A stretch of 64,000 bases of DNA from Trebonia kvetii (GCF_007827045.1 NZ_RPFW01000008.1:248001-312000), one strand, 5' to 3'. Positions 41,998 through 51,098 are shown, numbered from the stretch's first letter. The notes: a model not told the origin generated them from the letters alone. Numbers and translations are program-made.

Positions 41998-43181
41998 CAG
42001 AGACGCAGACACCCAGCGTTCCACAGCAACGCAGCGTGCCCCAGCCGGTCTTCACCGACGCGGAAGCGGGCGCGAAGGAGTTCCCCGACTCGAACAACCG
42101 CCGCTTTACCTACTTCACCCCGGCAAAGCGCAAGCCGTCGCACTACGAGGACGTGACCGTCGAGGTGCAGCCCGACCCTCGGCACTACCTGTCGCAGGGC
42201 TGGCTGTACGGGTTCGCGGACGGCCGCGGCGGCTACCCGCTCGACTGGACGGTACTCAAGGCCTGGGGCTCGGACCGGCCCGAGCCCGAGCGCTACCCCG
42301 GGTCAGGCGGCCAGGGCTACGAGTGGCCCGCCACCGGCTGGCATGAGTTCCGCGACCCGAACGAGGAGTGGGAGCTCACCCTGTACCGCTACAACGCCAA
42401 CGTCGTGCGGCAGCTCAACCAGAACGTGGACAACGCCCGCCAGGCCAAGGCATTCGATCAGTGGAACCCTAACTGGATCCGCTTCGTCGAGCGCAACATC
42501 GGCGCCTGGATGCACGTGGACCACGGCCTCGGCCTGTACCTGTACGCGAACGCGCAGCGCCGGGCCCCCACGAACATGCACAACAACGCGATCTCGGTCA
42601 ACTCGATGCACCGCATCCGCGCCGCCCAGGACATCGCGCTGTACAACCTCACGCTGACCGATGAGGTACCCGGCTTCGACGGCAGCGCGCACCTGGAGAC
42701 CTGGAACTCGGACCCCGCCTGGCAGGGCGTGCGGGAGACCGCCGAGCAGCTCACCGCGATCTGGGACTGGGCTGAGGCGATCTTCGCGGCCAACGTGGTG
42801 TTCGAGCCGCTGGTCGGCGAGCTGTTCCGCAGCCATCTGGTGCAGCAGATCGCGCCGCGCAACGGCGACTTCGTGACACCGACCGTGGTCGGCGCCGCCG
42901 AGTACGACTTCGCCGAGCGCGACCTGCGCTACACGATGGCGATGTTCGGCCTGCTCACCACCGACCGGGAGTTCGCCGATCTGAACAAGGCAATCATGCG
43001 GGGCTGGCTGACGGACTGGGTGCCGCGCGCCATCGAGGCGGCCCGCAAGCTGCAGCCGCTCTGGTCGCAGACCGACATGAAGCCGCCCCGCTTCGAAGAC
43101 AGCCTCGACGCCGCCAAGAGCCGGTTCGCCGGCATCGTGTCAGACCTGCACCTGGACGTCCCGAAGGAGCTGGCCCAGTGA
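41994..43181 (+). CDS. prmC: Propane monooxygenase hydroxylase small subunit PrmC/MimC
   Basis: This 395-aa beta subunit of the hydroxylase starts at ATG 41994, overlapping prmB by 4 nt. It shows the family segments RRFTYFTPAKRKPSHYEDVTVEVQ, DPNEEWELTLYRYNANVVRQLNQN and PTVVGAAEYDFAERDLRYTMAMFGLL. It has the ferritin-like fold without an iron site and supports PrmA. It overlaps prmD by 4 nt. Confidence 0.93.
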   Translation: MTETQTPSVPQQRSVPQPVFTDAEAGAKEFPDSNNRRFTYFTPAKRKPSHYEDVTVEVQPDPRHYLSQGWLYGFADGRGGYPLDWTVLKAWGSDRPEPERYPGSGGQGYEWPATGWHEFRDPNEEWELTLYRYNANVVRQLNQNVDNARQAKAFDQWNPNWIRFVERNIGAWMHVDHGLGLYLYANAQRRAPTNMHNNAISVNSMHRIRAAQDIALYNLTLTDEVPGFDGSAHLETWNSDPAWQGVRETAEQLTAIWDWAEAIFAANVVFEPLVGELFRSHLVQQIAPRNGDFVTPTVVGAAEYDFAERDLRYTMAMFGLLTTDREFADLNKAIMRGWLTDWVPRAIEAARKLQPLWSQTDMKPPRFEDSLDAAKSRFAGIVSDLHLDVPKELAQ

Positions 43182-43558
43182 CCACGCAGCAGTTCAAAAC
43201 CACCGAGTCCCCGTTCAAGGCTAACAACACTGCCTCGAACAAGTGCGGCTTCACGCTCATGAACAACCAGGTCGGCGAGGTGGTCGCGGAGGTCATGGCG
43301 ACCAAGCCGAACGTCAAGGTGACGTACATGCCGTCCATGATGCGGGTCGACGGCGTAGGGACGATCGAGGTCAACTACGACGAGATCTCCGAGGCGCTCG
43401 GTGAGGAGCCGGGCTACTTCGACGCCGCCGAGTTCGAAGAGGACATGTCGACCCACTACGGCCGGATGATCCACCTCGATGACAAGACGCTCTTCTTCGC
43501 CAACCCGGAGGACGCCGCCGACTACCTCGGCTTCGACCTCACGCCTACGTCCACCTGA
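43178..43558 (+). CDS. prmD: Propane monooxygenase coupling protein PrmD/MimD
   Basis: This 126-aa cofactor-free effector protein of the MmoB/DmpM family contains NKCGFTLMNNQVGEVVAEVMATKP and DYLGFDLTP. It binds the hydroxylase and controls access of substrate and oxygen. The GTG start overlaps prmC. A long inverted repeat follows. Confidence 0.92.
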   Translation: MTTQQFKTTESPFKANNTASNKCGFTLMNNQVGEVVAEVMATKPNVKVTYMPSMMRVDGVGTIEVNYDEISEALGEEPGYFDAAEFEEDMSTHYGRMIHLDDKTLFFANPEDAADYLGFDLTPTST

Positions 43559-43568
43559 TGGTCGCCGC

Positions 43569-43632
43569 CCCCGGGGAGAACAACTGTCCGTAACCGCTAC
43601 CATGCGTTGCGTGGCGATCGTTCTCCCCGGGG
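43569..43632. repeat. Long 13-bp perfect inverted repeat after prmD
   Basis: CCCCGGGGAGAAC (43569-43581) and GTTCTCCCCGGGG (43620-43632) are exact complements around a 38-nt spacer, in the 128-nt gap between prmD and the amidohydrolase gene. Each arm also contains the palindrome CCCCGGGG. It may terminate, attenuate or protect the prmABCD mRNA. Confidence 0.75.
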
Positions 43633-43686
43633 CATGACCGAACACAGCACAGCAAAGATCGGGATCCCTTAAGGAGGCGTCGGGCC

Positions 43687-44739
43687 TTGTATGAAAAGGA
43701 TGGCGAGAAGTACTTCATCGTCGATTCGCACATGCACTACTGGAACGCGGCACCCTCGAACTGGGTGAAGGGCGCGGAGCAATACGCCAAGGGCTGGATC
43801 GAGTGCTTCCACGCCTACCAGGGCCTCGGCCCGGCCGAGACGCACTGGCCGATCGAGAAGTTCATGGCCTACACCGAGGACGACCTGATGAAGGACGTCT
43901 TCGAGGACGGCTACGTGGACGTCGCGATCTTCCAGCCAACATACCTCAAGGAGTGGTACGCGGAGGGGTTCAACACCACCGAGCGCAATGCAGCCCTGGG
44001 AGAGAAGCACCCGGGCATGTTCATCGCGAATACCCGCTTCGACCCACGCGACGGCGACAACGGCTTTGATGAGCTGCGCCGTAACGTCGAGCGGTACGGC
44101 TCCAAGGGCGTCAAGCTGTACACCGCCGAGTGGAACAACGGATCGCGCGGCTACAAGCTGAGCGACCCGGCCGCCTACCGGTACCTGGAGAAGGCCCAGG
44201 AGCTCGGCATCAAGAACATCCACGTGCACAAGGGCCCGACGATCTGGCCGCTGGACAAGGACTCGTTCGACGTGTCCGACATCGACCACTGCGCGACCGA
44301 CTTCCCCGAACTGAACTTCATCGTCGAGCACGTGGGCCTGCCGCGGATCGAGGACTTCTGCTTCATGGCAACGCAGGAGCCCAACGTCTACGCCGGCCTG
44401 TCCGTCGTCATCGGCGGGCTCATGCACGCGCGGCCGAAATTCTTCGCCAAGGTCATGGGCGAGCTGCTGTTCTGGGTCGGCGAGGACAAGATGACCTTCG
44501 GCAGTGACTACGGCATCTGGGAGCCGAAGTGGCAGGTGGAGGGTTTCGTGGACTGGCAGATGCCGGACGATGACGAGCTCTCCGACTACCAGAAGCTGAC
44601 CACCGCCGGCAAGAAGAAGATCCTCGGCCTGAACGCGGCCAAGCTCTACGACATCAAGGTGCCGGCCGAGTTCCTGGTGCCCGCCCAAGCCGGAACCCCC
44701 GCCGCGCAGGATTCGTCGCAGCTGGTCACCGAGCAATGA
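43687..44739 (+). CDS. Amidohydrolase-2 family protein of the propane cluster
   Basis: This 350-aa TIM-barrel metal hydrolase has VDSHMHYW (metal HxH), NIHVHKGPTIWP, NFIVEHVGLPRIEDF and FGSDYGIW (metal Asp). Genes of this family regularly sit after prmD in propane-oxidising actinobacteria; their role is not established. A TTG start is used, with AAGGAGG about 10 nt upstream; the nearby ATG at 43691 is out of frame. It overlaps the MIP18-type gene by 4 nt. Confidence 0.85.
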   Translation: MYEKDGEKYFIVDSHMHYWNAAPSNWVKGAEQYAKGWIECFHAYQGLGPAETHWPIEKFMAYTEDDLMKDVFEDGYVDVAIFQPTYLKEWYAEGFNTTERNAALGEKHPGMFIANTRFDPRDGDNGFDELRRNVERYGSKGVKLYTAEWNNGSRGYKLSDPAAYRYLEKAQELGIKNIHVHKGPTIWPLDKDSFDVSDIDHCATDFPELNFIVEHVGLPRIEDFCFMATQEPNVYAGLSVVIGGLMHARPKFFAKVMGELLFWVGEDKMTFGSDYGIWEPKWQVEGFVDWQMPDDDELSDYQKLTTAGKKKILGLNAAKLYDIKVPAEFLVPAQAGTPAAQDSSQLVTEQ

Positions 44740-45440
44740 GCGTAAGCACCGACACGACCGTGATGAGCGCCGCCTTGGCGGCGCTCACCACGGTCCGCGA
44801 CCCGGAGCTCGACGAGCCGATCACCACCCTGGGCTTCGTCGCGTCGTGCGTGGTGTCCTGCGACGGGCGGGCGGTGGTCCGCCTCCGTCTCCCCACCTAC
44901 TTCTGCGCCCCGAACTTCGCCTACCTCATGGTCGCCGACGCCTACGACGCGGTTATAGCGGTGCCGGGAGTCACCGCGGCCGAAGTGATCCTGGAGGACC
45001 ACTTCGCCTCCGACCAGATCAACGCCGGCGTAGCCGCCCAAGCCGGCTTCATCCGCTCCTTCCAAGGCGAAGCCTCCGCGGAACTCGACGACCTCCGCGC
45101 CCAATTCCTAAGAAAAGCCGTCATGGCCAACACCGACGAAGTTTGCCGCCCCCTCCTGAAGGCAGGCGTGACCCAAGAAGAACTAGCGATCCTAACCCTC
45201 GGCGTTCTCCCGCCTTCCCGGCAATTGGAAAGCCTAAGAAGACGCCGCGCCGACCTAGGCCTACCAGCCGACGACGACGCCCCGTTGCTAATCGACCCGG
45301 TGACAGGCAAGCGCATAAGCGCAGAAGCCGTACCCCTTCACCTGCGCAGGGCGCGCGTCACGCGGACCGGCATCGACGCGAACACAGCAATCTGTTCCGG
45401 CATGTTCAAAGTCCGCTACCCGGAGGGTTGGACACCTTAG
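44736..45440 (+). CDS. MIP18/DUF59-type iron-sulfur assembly protein
   Basis: This 234-aa protein starts with a MIP18/DUF59 domain (LTTVRDPELDEPITTLGFV, LRLPTYFCAPNFAYLMVADAYDAV) and has an additional C-terminal half of unknown fold. DUF59 proteins help mature iron-sulfur or metal centres, so it may serve PrmA/PrmB maturation. The last third uses CTA, AGA and other A/T-ending codons rare in the neighbours. It overlaps the amidohydrolase gene. Confidence 0.75.
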   Translation: MSVSTDTTVMSAALAALTTVRDPELDEPITTLGFVASCVVSCDGRAVVRLRLPTYFCAPNFAYLMVADAYDAVIAVPGVTAAEVILEDHFASDQINAGVAAQAGFIRSFQGEASAELDDLRAQFLRKAVMANTDEVCRPLLKAGVTQEELAILTLGVLPPSRQLESLRRRRADLGLPADDDAPLLIDPVTGKRISAEAVPLHLRRARVTRTGIDANTAICSGMFKVRYPEGWTP

Positions 45441-45467
45441 CCACCGCTAACCAGAAGCGGAGGGGAC

Positions 45468-45493
45468 GGGCCGAGGGGAATTCCCCGCGGCCC
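45468..45493 (+). terminator. Hairpin between Fe-S protein gene and alcohol dehydrogenase gene
   Basis: GGGCCG-A-GGGG-AATT-CCCC-G-CGGCCC folds into a near-perfect stem with one mismatch, 28 nt after the stop at 45440. It is probably a terminator or attenuator ahead of the alcohol dehydrogenase gene. Confidence 0.6.
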
Positions 45494-45571
45494 GGCCCTC
45501 ACAACGTTCAGCGGCAGCGCGAGAATAAGTAATCGCAGTTCCAGAAAGATCGGGAAGGAACCGCACACAAA

Positions 45572-46597
45572 GTGAAAGCAGTACGAATTCACAAATTTCA
45601 CGAAACCCCAGTAATAGACGAAGTGCCGGAGCCGAAGATCAGCAACCCGCTAGACGTCATCGTCAAGATAGGCGGCGCCGGCGTCTGCCGGACAGACTTG
45701 CACATCATCGAGGGCCAGTGGGACGCCGCGATGGGCACGCCGCTGCCGTACATCCTCGGTCACGAGAACGCCGGCTGGGTCCACGAAACAGGCCCCGCGG
45801 TCACCAACGTCCAGGTAGGCGACACGGTGATCCTGCACCCCACGCCGACCTGCGGCCTGTGCCGCGCCTGCCGGGCCGGCGACGATATGCACTGCGAGAA
45901 CTCCAGCTTCCCCGGCCTGTCCACCGACGGCGGCATGGCGGAGTACCTGCTGACCTCGGCCCGCGCCTGCGTGAAGCTCGACCCGAAGACGCAGCCACGG
46001 GATGTCGCCGCGCTAGCCGACGCGGGCATCACCGCCTACCACGCGGTCCGCAAGGCGCTGCCGCTGCTCTATCCCGGCAGCACCGCGGTGGTGATCGGGG
46101 CGGGCGGCCTCGGCCACATCGGCATCCAGTGCCTGGCGGCGCTGTCGGCGACAAGGATCATCGTGGTCGACCGTAACCCGGACGCACTCAAGCTGGCCGG
46201 GCAACTCGGCGCCAGCGAGGCCGTGGTCGCCGACGGCAGGCACGTCGCCGCGGTGAAGGAACTGACCAGCGGCCAGGGTGCGCACGTGGTACTGGACTTC
46301 GTGGCCGAGCAGGGCGCCGAGATGGACGGCTGGAACATGACCCGGCCGGCCGGCTCCTACTTCGTGATCGGCTACGGGGGAACCGTCACCATCCCGACGC
46401 TTGACATCATCTCCACCGAGCGGAACATCATCGGCAACATCGTCGGCACCTACAACGACCTGGCCGAGCTGATGGCCCTGGCGCAGGCAGGCAAGGTCAC
46501 GCTGCACACCAAGACCTACCCGCTCACGGCGGCTCCCGACGCGCTCGCCGACCTCGACGCCGGCCGTGTCCGCGGACGCGCGATTCTCGTGCCCTGA
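45572..46597 (+). CDS. Zinc-dependent NAD alcohol dehydrogenase (2-propanol oxidation)
   Basis: This 341-aa medium-chain dehydrogenase has catalytic zinc ligands in GVCRTDLH and GHENAGWV, the structural zinc cysteines CGLCRACRAGDDMHC, and the NAD fold VVIGAGGLGHIGIQCLAAL with VVDRNPD (Asp favours NAD). In propane clusters this enzyme oxidises 2-propanol to acetone. The GTG at 45572 follows GGGAAGGAA by about 10 nt. The first 20 codons are unusually A/T-rich. It precedes groEL by 44 nt. Confidence 0.88.
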   Translation: MKAVRIHKFHETPVIDEVPEPKISNPLDVIVKIGGAGVCRTDLHIIEGQWDAAMGTPLPYILGHENAGWVHETGPAVTNVQVGDTVILHPTPTCGLCRACRAGDDMHCENSSFPGLSTDGGMAEYLLTSARACVKLDPKTQPRDVAALADAGITAYHAVRKALPLLYPGSTAVVIGAGGLGHIGIQCLAALSATRIIVVDRNPDALKLAGQLGASEAVVADGRHVAAVKELTSGQGAHVVLDFVAEQGAEMDGWNMTRPAGSYFVIGYGGTVTIPTLDIISTERNIIGNIVGTYNDLAELMALAQAGKVTLHTKTYPLTAAPDALADLDAGRVRGRAILVP

Positions 46598-46641
46598 GTC
46601 GGCCGCACCCGTTCCGTATCAGCATTAAGAGAGGAGCAGCG

Positions 46642-48345
46642 ATGGCTAAGGAACTGCGCTTCGGTGGTGAGGCGCGCGCCCTGTTGCTTGCCGGGGTCGA
46701 CCAGCTCGCCGAGGCGGTCAAGTCGACACTCGGCCCCAAGGGTCGCAACGTGATCCTGGAGAAGATCACCGGGTCGCCGGTGGTGACCAACGACGGCGTG
46801 ACAATCGCCCGCGAGATCTACCTGAAGAACCAGTTCGAGAACATGGGGGCGCAGCTGGTCAAGGAGGCCGCGATCAAGACCAACGACGTGGTCGGCGATG
46901 GCACGACCACGGCCACCGTGCTCGCCCAGGCGATGATTCGCGAGGGAATGCGGGCGATCGACGGGGGAGCCAACCCGGTCCTGGTCAAGCGCGGCATCGA
47001 TCTCGCGATCGGCCGGCTGGATGAGTACCTTGAGTCGGTCGCGCACCCCGTGGAGACCGAGGAGGACTACCGGCGTGTCGCGGCGATCTCCGCTAACGAC
47101 GACTACACGGTCGGCGCGGTGATCGCCAAGGCGCTGCACACGGTCGGCGATGCGGGGATCGTGACCGTGGAGGACTCGCCCGCGCCCGGCTTGGGCGTGG
47201 AGTTTGTCGAGGGTTTCCAGTTCGACAACGGCTACCTGTCGCCCTACCTGGTGACCTCGCCGGCCTCGCTCGAGGCGGTGCTCGATGATCCGTACATCCT
47301 GCTGTGCAGCGAGAAGATCACCAAGGTGCAGCAGCTCATGCCGCTGCTCGACAAGGTAATGCGGGCGCCGAGGCCACTGGTGATCATCGCCGAGAACGTT
47401 GAGGGCACCGCGCTGTCCATGCTGGTGCACAACCATGTCAACGGGATCTTCCAGTGCGTGGCGGTGCGCGCACCCGGCTTCGGTGACCGGCGGCTGCACA
47501 AGCTGGAGGACATCGCCGCGCTCACCGGCGGCGCCGTGTACAGCAAGCACTCCGGGTTCTCCCTTGAGACGATGACCACCGAGCACCTCGGCCGGGCCCG
47601 CCAGGTGCGGGTCACCGCGGACAACACGGCGATCATCGGCGGCGGCGGCTCGTCGGAGGCGGTCGACTTCCGCCTCGGCCAGCTTCGTGCCGAGCTTGAG
47701 CGGGCCACCTTCGGCATCGACGAGGACGTGCTGACCGAACGGATCGGCGCGCTGTCCGGCAAGGTCGCGGTGATCCGGGTCGGCGCGCCGACCTCCGCGG
47801 AGCTGAAGGAAGTGCGGCATCGGGTCGAGGACGCCCTGTCCGCGACAAGAGCGGCGATGGCCGAGGGCATCGTGGCGGGCGGCGGGTCAGCGCTCCTCCA
47901 CTCGGTCGGCGCCCTGGACGGCGTCAGCAGCGATGCGGACGTCACCGGCGACTACGCGATCGGCGTGGAGATCGTGCGCCGCGCGCTGCCCGAGCCGGCC
48001 ACGCTGATCGCCGCCAACGCGGGGTACGACGCCGCCACGGTGGTATCCGAGTCGGCCAAGCTCGGCGCTGACGAGGGGTTCGACGCGCTGTCCGGCCGGC
48101 ACGGCGACATGGTCGCGATGGGCATCGTCGACCCGCTGCGCGTGGTGCGGTCCGCGCTCGCCAACGGCGCGTCCGTGGCCGGCCTGCTGCTCACCACCAA
48201 CACGCTGGTGGCCGAGGAGCAGACGCCGTGGGGCGGCTCACCCGCGCTGATGACCGAGTACGGGTCGCTCGACGAAGGGCTGCACCAGCCGTCGCCGGAC
48301 TCCTCGACACCGCAGTCCCTCGGCCTGGGACCGTCGGTTGGTTGA
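46642..48345 (+). CDS. groEL: Dedicated GroEL-type chaperonin of the propane cluster (MimG)
   Basis: This 567-aa group I chaperonin starts MAKELRFGGEARALLLAGVDQLAEAVKSTLGPKGRNV and has the ATPase motif NDVVGDGTTTATVLAQ and VAGGGSALLH. The usual GGM-repeat tail is replaced by a Ser/Pro/Thr-rich end (LHQPSPDSSTPQSLG). No groES is adjacent. In mycobacteria the equivalent MimG is needed for productive folding of MimA. It overlaps the NRAMP gene by 8 nt. Confidence 0.93.
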   Translation: MAKELRFGGEARALLLAGVDQLAEAVKSTLGPKGRNVILEKITGSPVVTNDGVTIAREIYLKNQFENMGAQLVKEAAIKTNDVVGDGTTTATVLAQAMIREGMRAIDGGANPVLVKRGIDLAIGRLDEYLESVAHPVETEEDYRRVAAISANDDYTVGAVIAKALHTVGDAGIVTVEDSPAPGLGVEFVEGFQFDNGYLSPYLVTSPASLEAVLDDPYILLCSEKITKVQQLMPLLDKVMRAPRPLVIIAENVEGTALSMLVHNHVNGIFQCVAVRAPGFGDRRLHKLEDIAALTGGAVYSKHSGFSLETMTTEHLGRARQVRVTADNTAIIGGGGSSEAVDFRLGQLRAELERATFGIDEDVLTERIGALSGKVAVIRVGAPTSAELKEVRHRVEDALSATRAAMAEGIVAGGGSALLHSVGALDGVSSDADVTGDYAIGVEIVRRALPEPATLIAANAGYDAATVVSESAKLGADEGFDALSGRHGDMVAMGIVDPLRVVRSALANGASVAGLLLTTNTLVAEEQTPWGGSPALMTEYGSLDEGLHQPSPDSSTPQSLGLGPSVG

Positions 48346-49588
48346 CACGGCCATAGCCGCTCAGCAGGCCCTGACCGGACAGCGGCGGGGCCTGCGGGCG
48401 GTGACGCCCTTTCTCGGGCCGGCGTTCATCGCCGCGGTCGCCTACGTCGACCCCGGCAACTTCGCCACCAACATGGCGGGCGGCGCGCAGTTCGGCTACG
48501 CGCTCGGCTGGGTGGTGCTGACCGCGAACCTGATGGCGATGCTGGTGCAGACGCTGTCCGCCAAGCTCGGCATCGCCACCGGCATGTCGCTGCCCGAGAC
48601 CTGCAGGGAGCGGCTGCCGCGCGGCGTCGTCATCTTCCTGTGGCTGCAGGCCGAGGCGGTGGCGATGGCCACCGACCTGGCCGAGTTCACCGGCGCGGCG
48701 CTCGGGCTCAACCTCGTCTTCGGCCTGCCGCTGTGGACCTCCGCGCTGCTCGCGGCCCTCGCGACCTTCGCGGTGCTCGCGATGGAGGTCGGCGGCTTCC
48801 GGCGGCTTGAGGCGGCGATCACCGCGCTCGTCGGCGTGGTGGTGCTCGCGTTCATCCTTGAGATCTACCTCGCGCGACCGCCGGCGGCCGCGGTCGCGGG
48901 CGGCGTGTTCACGCCCCGGCTGCCGGGCGGCGCGGCGCTCCTCGCGGTCTCCATCGTCGGCGCGACTGTGATGCCGCACGTCATCTACCTGCACTCCGCG
49001 CTGGTCCGCGGCCGGGTGGCAAGCGACGGCGACGAGGCGAGACGGCGCCTGTTCCGGTTCCAGATGGTCGACGTCCTGTGCGCGATGGGCCTGGCCGGGC
49101 TGATCAACCTGGCCATGCTCGCCACCGCCGCGGCCGTCTTCTTCACCCGCGGCGACCCGGGCGCGGGCGCGGACCTTGGCCGCGTGGTCGCCGGCCTGAA
49201 CGGCTACGCCGGCGCGCACGCCGGCACGGTCTTCGGCGTCGCGCTGCTCGTCTCCGGCGTCGCCTCGTCCTGCGTCGGCACGATGTCGGGCCAGGTGGTG
49301 ATGGAGGGCTTCCTCCGCCGCCGCATCCCGGTCTTCCTGCGTCGCGCGGTCACCATGCTCCCCGCCATCGTCGTGCTAGCGCTCGGCTTCAGCCCCACCA
49401 AGGCCCTGGTGCTGAGCCAGGTCTTCCTGTCCTTCGGCATACCGTTCGCGCTGATCCCGCTGGTCGCCTTCACCGCGAGCCGCCGCCTGATGGGCTCCCT
49501 GGTCAACCGGCCCGCCACCACCGCCGCCGCGGTCGCGGTAACGGCGGTGATCGTCGCGCTGAACGTCTACCTCCTTGCCACGGCCTGA
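48338..49588 (+). CDS. mntH: NRAMP-family divalent metal transporter
   Basis: This 416-aa protein has about 11 transmembrane helices and the NRAMP metal-site motifs DPGN (AYVDPGNFATNMA) in helix 1 and MPH (GATVMPHVIYLHS) in helix 6. It imports Mn(II)/Fe(II) with protons. The gene follows groEL with an 8-nt overlap from a TTG start, so it may be expressed with the diiron enzyme and supply its metal; that link is inferred. A hairpin terminates it at 49618. Confidence 0.9.
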   Translation: MVDTAIAAQQALTGQRRGLRAVTPFLGPAFIAAVAYVDPGNFATNMAGGAQFGYALGWVVLTANLMAMLVQTLSAKLGIATGMSLPETCRERLPRGVVIFLWLQAEAVAMATDLAEFTGAALGLNLVFGLPLWTSALLAALATFAVLAMEVGGFRRLEAAITALVGVVVLAFILEIYLARPPAAAVAGGVFTPRLPGGAALLAVSIVGATVMPHVIYLHSALVRGRVASDGDEARRRLFRFQMVDVLCAMGLAGLINLAMLATAAAVFFTRGDPGAGADLGRVVAGLNGYAGAHAGTVFGVALLVSGVASSCVGTMSGQVVMEGFLRRRIPVFLRRAVTMLPAIVVLALGFSPTKALVLSQVFLSFGIPFALIPLVAFTASRRLMGSLVNRPATTAAAVAVTAVIVALNVYLLATA

Positions 49589-49617
49589 CCGGTCCAGCCA
49601 CGGTCGGCCCAGCCGCC

Positions 49618-49646
49618 GCCCGACCCGGCGTCAAGAGCCGGCGGGC
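49618..49646. terminator. Terminator hairpin after NRAMP gene
   Basis: GCCCG-AC-CCGGC pairs with GCCGG-CGGGC (2-nt bulge) around a 7-nt loop, between the convergent mntH (ends 49588) and DUF4190 (ends 49657) genes. Confidence 0.6.
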
Positions 49647-49656
49647 GCCAGGGACC

Positions 49657-49932
49657 CTACGACCAGGAACCAAGGGCGAGGACGGCGAAGATGAACGCGA
49701 CGATGAGGAGGATCCAGAGCACCATCGCGATATAGCCGAGCATCAGTCCCGCGGTGGCCATTCCGGCGCCGGCCTGCCCGGTCCGCCCAATCTCCCGACG
49801 CGCGATGTGCCCGAGCACCACCGCCGCGATTGACGCGGGAAACACCACGATGCCGCCGATGCCGCAGGTCAGCGCGGCGATCGCCATTCCGTTGGTGCGC
49901 GCCGCCACCATAGGCGGCCCGTAGTCACTCAT
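49657..49932 (-). CDS. DUF4190 small membrane protein
   Basis: This 91-aa protein has two transmembrane helices: AIAALTCGIGGIVVFPASIAAVVLGHIARREI, then AGLMLGYIAMVLWILLIVAFIFAVLALG. This is the DUF4190 pattern, of unknown function. The ATG at 49932 gives MSDYGPP; the adjacent ATG at 49935 adds one residue. Confidence 0.75.
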   Translation of the reverse strand: MSDYGPPMVAARTNGMAIAALTCGIGGIVVFPASIAAVVLGHIARREIGRTGQAGAGMATAGLMLGYIAMVLWILLIVAFIFAVLALGSWS

Positions 49933-50275
49933 CATGGCAAAGTTCCCCGGCAGTGATTTCCCCGTTGCGGCCAAAGAAAGACCATCCCCCCGCAATCTTC
50001 ACATCTATGGCCCCGCAATGCCAGAGTTCCCCCTGCGGTGCCCAGGTTCCGCCCACGCTCCGCTAGGGACTCCGGTCGCGGGCACCCAGGCGGAATCGCC
50101 CTAAACGCCGACCTCGCGGCCGCCCGCCTGCCGCGCCCCACGAGTCCCATCACCCCGCCCGCCCTACCGCTTCGACGTTGATCACGGCCTGCCGTCGACG
50201 CTGGTCGGAATGAACGGACCAGGCCAGCCAGGCATTGTTGCCCCTATTCGCCGGTAGTACGATCGTGGCACTGCA
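49933..50275. other. Intergenic region with a promoter-like element
   Basis: No convincing gene is seen here. TTGTTG at 50235-50240 and TACGAT at 50258-50263, 17 nt apart, form a plausible vegetative promoter reading right toward ATG 50276. The rest is GC-rich without recognisable repeats. Confidence 0.4.
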
Positions 50276-50503
50276 ATGGGTCCGACGTGTCCGGCGTGCG
50301 GCCCGCTCCCGCCGATCTTCACATGTCCTTTCATGCACGTGCAGTATTTGTACGTTCCAGGAGTAAGTCCGATGCCGCAGCCTGGCGCCGGATACGTCTA
50401 CGCCGGGTCGCGGCCAAGACCGACACCGCCCAGGCGGCCGCGAGCAGGCAGCAGGCGCCGACGAGCGACGCGGCGCCCGGCCAGGTGGCCGCGAGCGGGC
50501 TAG
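50276..50503 (+). CDS. Doubtful small CxxC protein overlapping a permease 3' end
   Basis: ATG 50276 lies 12 nt after a TACGAT -10-like box and opens a 75-codon frame: MGPTCPACGPLPPIFTCPF and PGAGYVYAG are protein-like, and the rest is Arg/Pro-rich as in antisense frames. From 50331 on it overlaps the 3' end of the permease gene. It may be the 5' stub of a lost gene, or spurious. Confidence 0.22.
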   Translation: MGPTCPACGPLPPIFTCPFMHVQYLYVPGVSPMPQPGAGYVYAGSRPRPTPPRRPRAGSRRRRATRRPARWPRAG

Positions 50504-51098
50504 CGGCCTGGGCCTTGGTGCCGCTGATGGCGGCCGCCGCGGGGGAGACGTCGACCGCGAGGGCCAGGACGACGGCCGCGAGCGTGGTCAGCATGGCGGC
50601 GCCCGGGTGGCGCAGCATGGGCGGGTTGCACAGCGCGCCGACGGCGGAGCCGACCAGCAGGCAGATCAGCGCGATCAGCAGGCCGGCGACGACGATGCCC
50701 GGATGGTGCGCGGCGTCGGTCACCTTGTCGGCCAGGCTGCCGGCGGGGCTCGCGAGACCGCTGGCCGGCTCGGCGGTGAGCACCCCGAAGACGACCGCCG
50801 CGGCGCCGAGCAGCGCGCCGCCGCCGAGCGGGACGAGCAGGCTGGCGAGTTGCGCGCGCGCCGGGCCGGCCGCGGCGCCGACGCAGGCGCGGGCGGCGTC
50901 GGGTTCTGCGGTGAGCATGGCCCTGGTCAGGAAGGCCACGACGGGAACGAGCATCGCCCCGCTCCAGTCGAGCGTCTCGGCGAGCGACGTGGACCCGGCC
51001 GCGCCGACCGCGATGAGCAGCCCGTAGGCGATCAGCGGGAAGATCCAGCGGTGCGATCGCAGCAGGATCGCCGCCTGGAAGCGAAGCAGCGCGATCAC
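50331..51098 (-). CDS. ABC transporter permease-like membrane protein
   Basis: This 255-aa protein has about six hydrophobic helices, beginning RFQAAILLRSHRWIFPLIAYGLLIAVG and including VVAFLTRAMLTAEPDAARA. It lacks a strong family signature, but it overlaps the preceding ABC ATPase gene by 4 nt and has the ABC-2-like topology expected of its partner. The substrate is unknown. Confidence 0.65.
   Translation of the reverse strand: MIALLRFQAAILLRSHRWIFPLIAYGLLIAVGAAGSTSLAETLDWSGAMLVPVVAFLTRAMLTAEPDAARACVGAAAGPARAQLASLLVPLGGGALLGAAAVVFGVLTAEPASGLASPAGSLADKVTDAAHHPGIVVAGLLIALICLLVGSAVGALCNPPMLRHPGAAMLTTLAAVVLALAVDVSPAAAAISGTKAQAASPLAATWPGAASLVGACCLLAAAWAVSVLAATRRRRIRRQAAASDLLLERTNTARA

Noticed and set aside
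46642..48345. Housekeeping groEL
   Set aside because: No groES is adjacent, the GGM tail is absent, and the gene ends a propane cluster as mimG does; a dedicated chaperonin is more likely.
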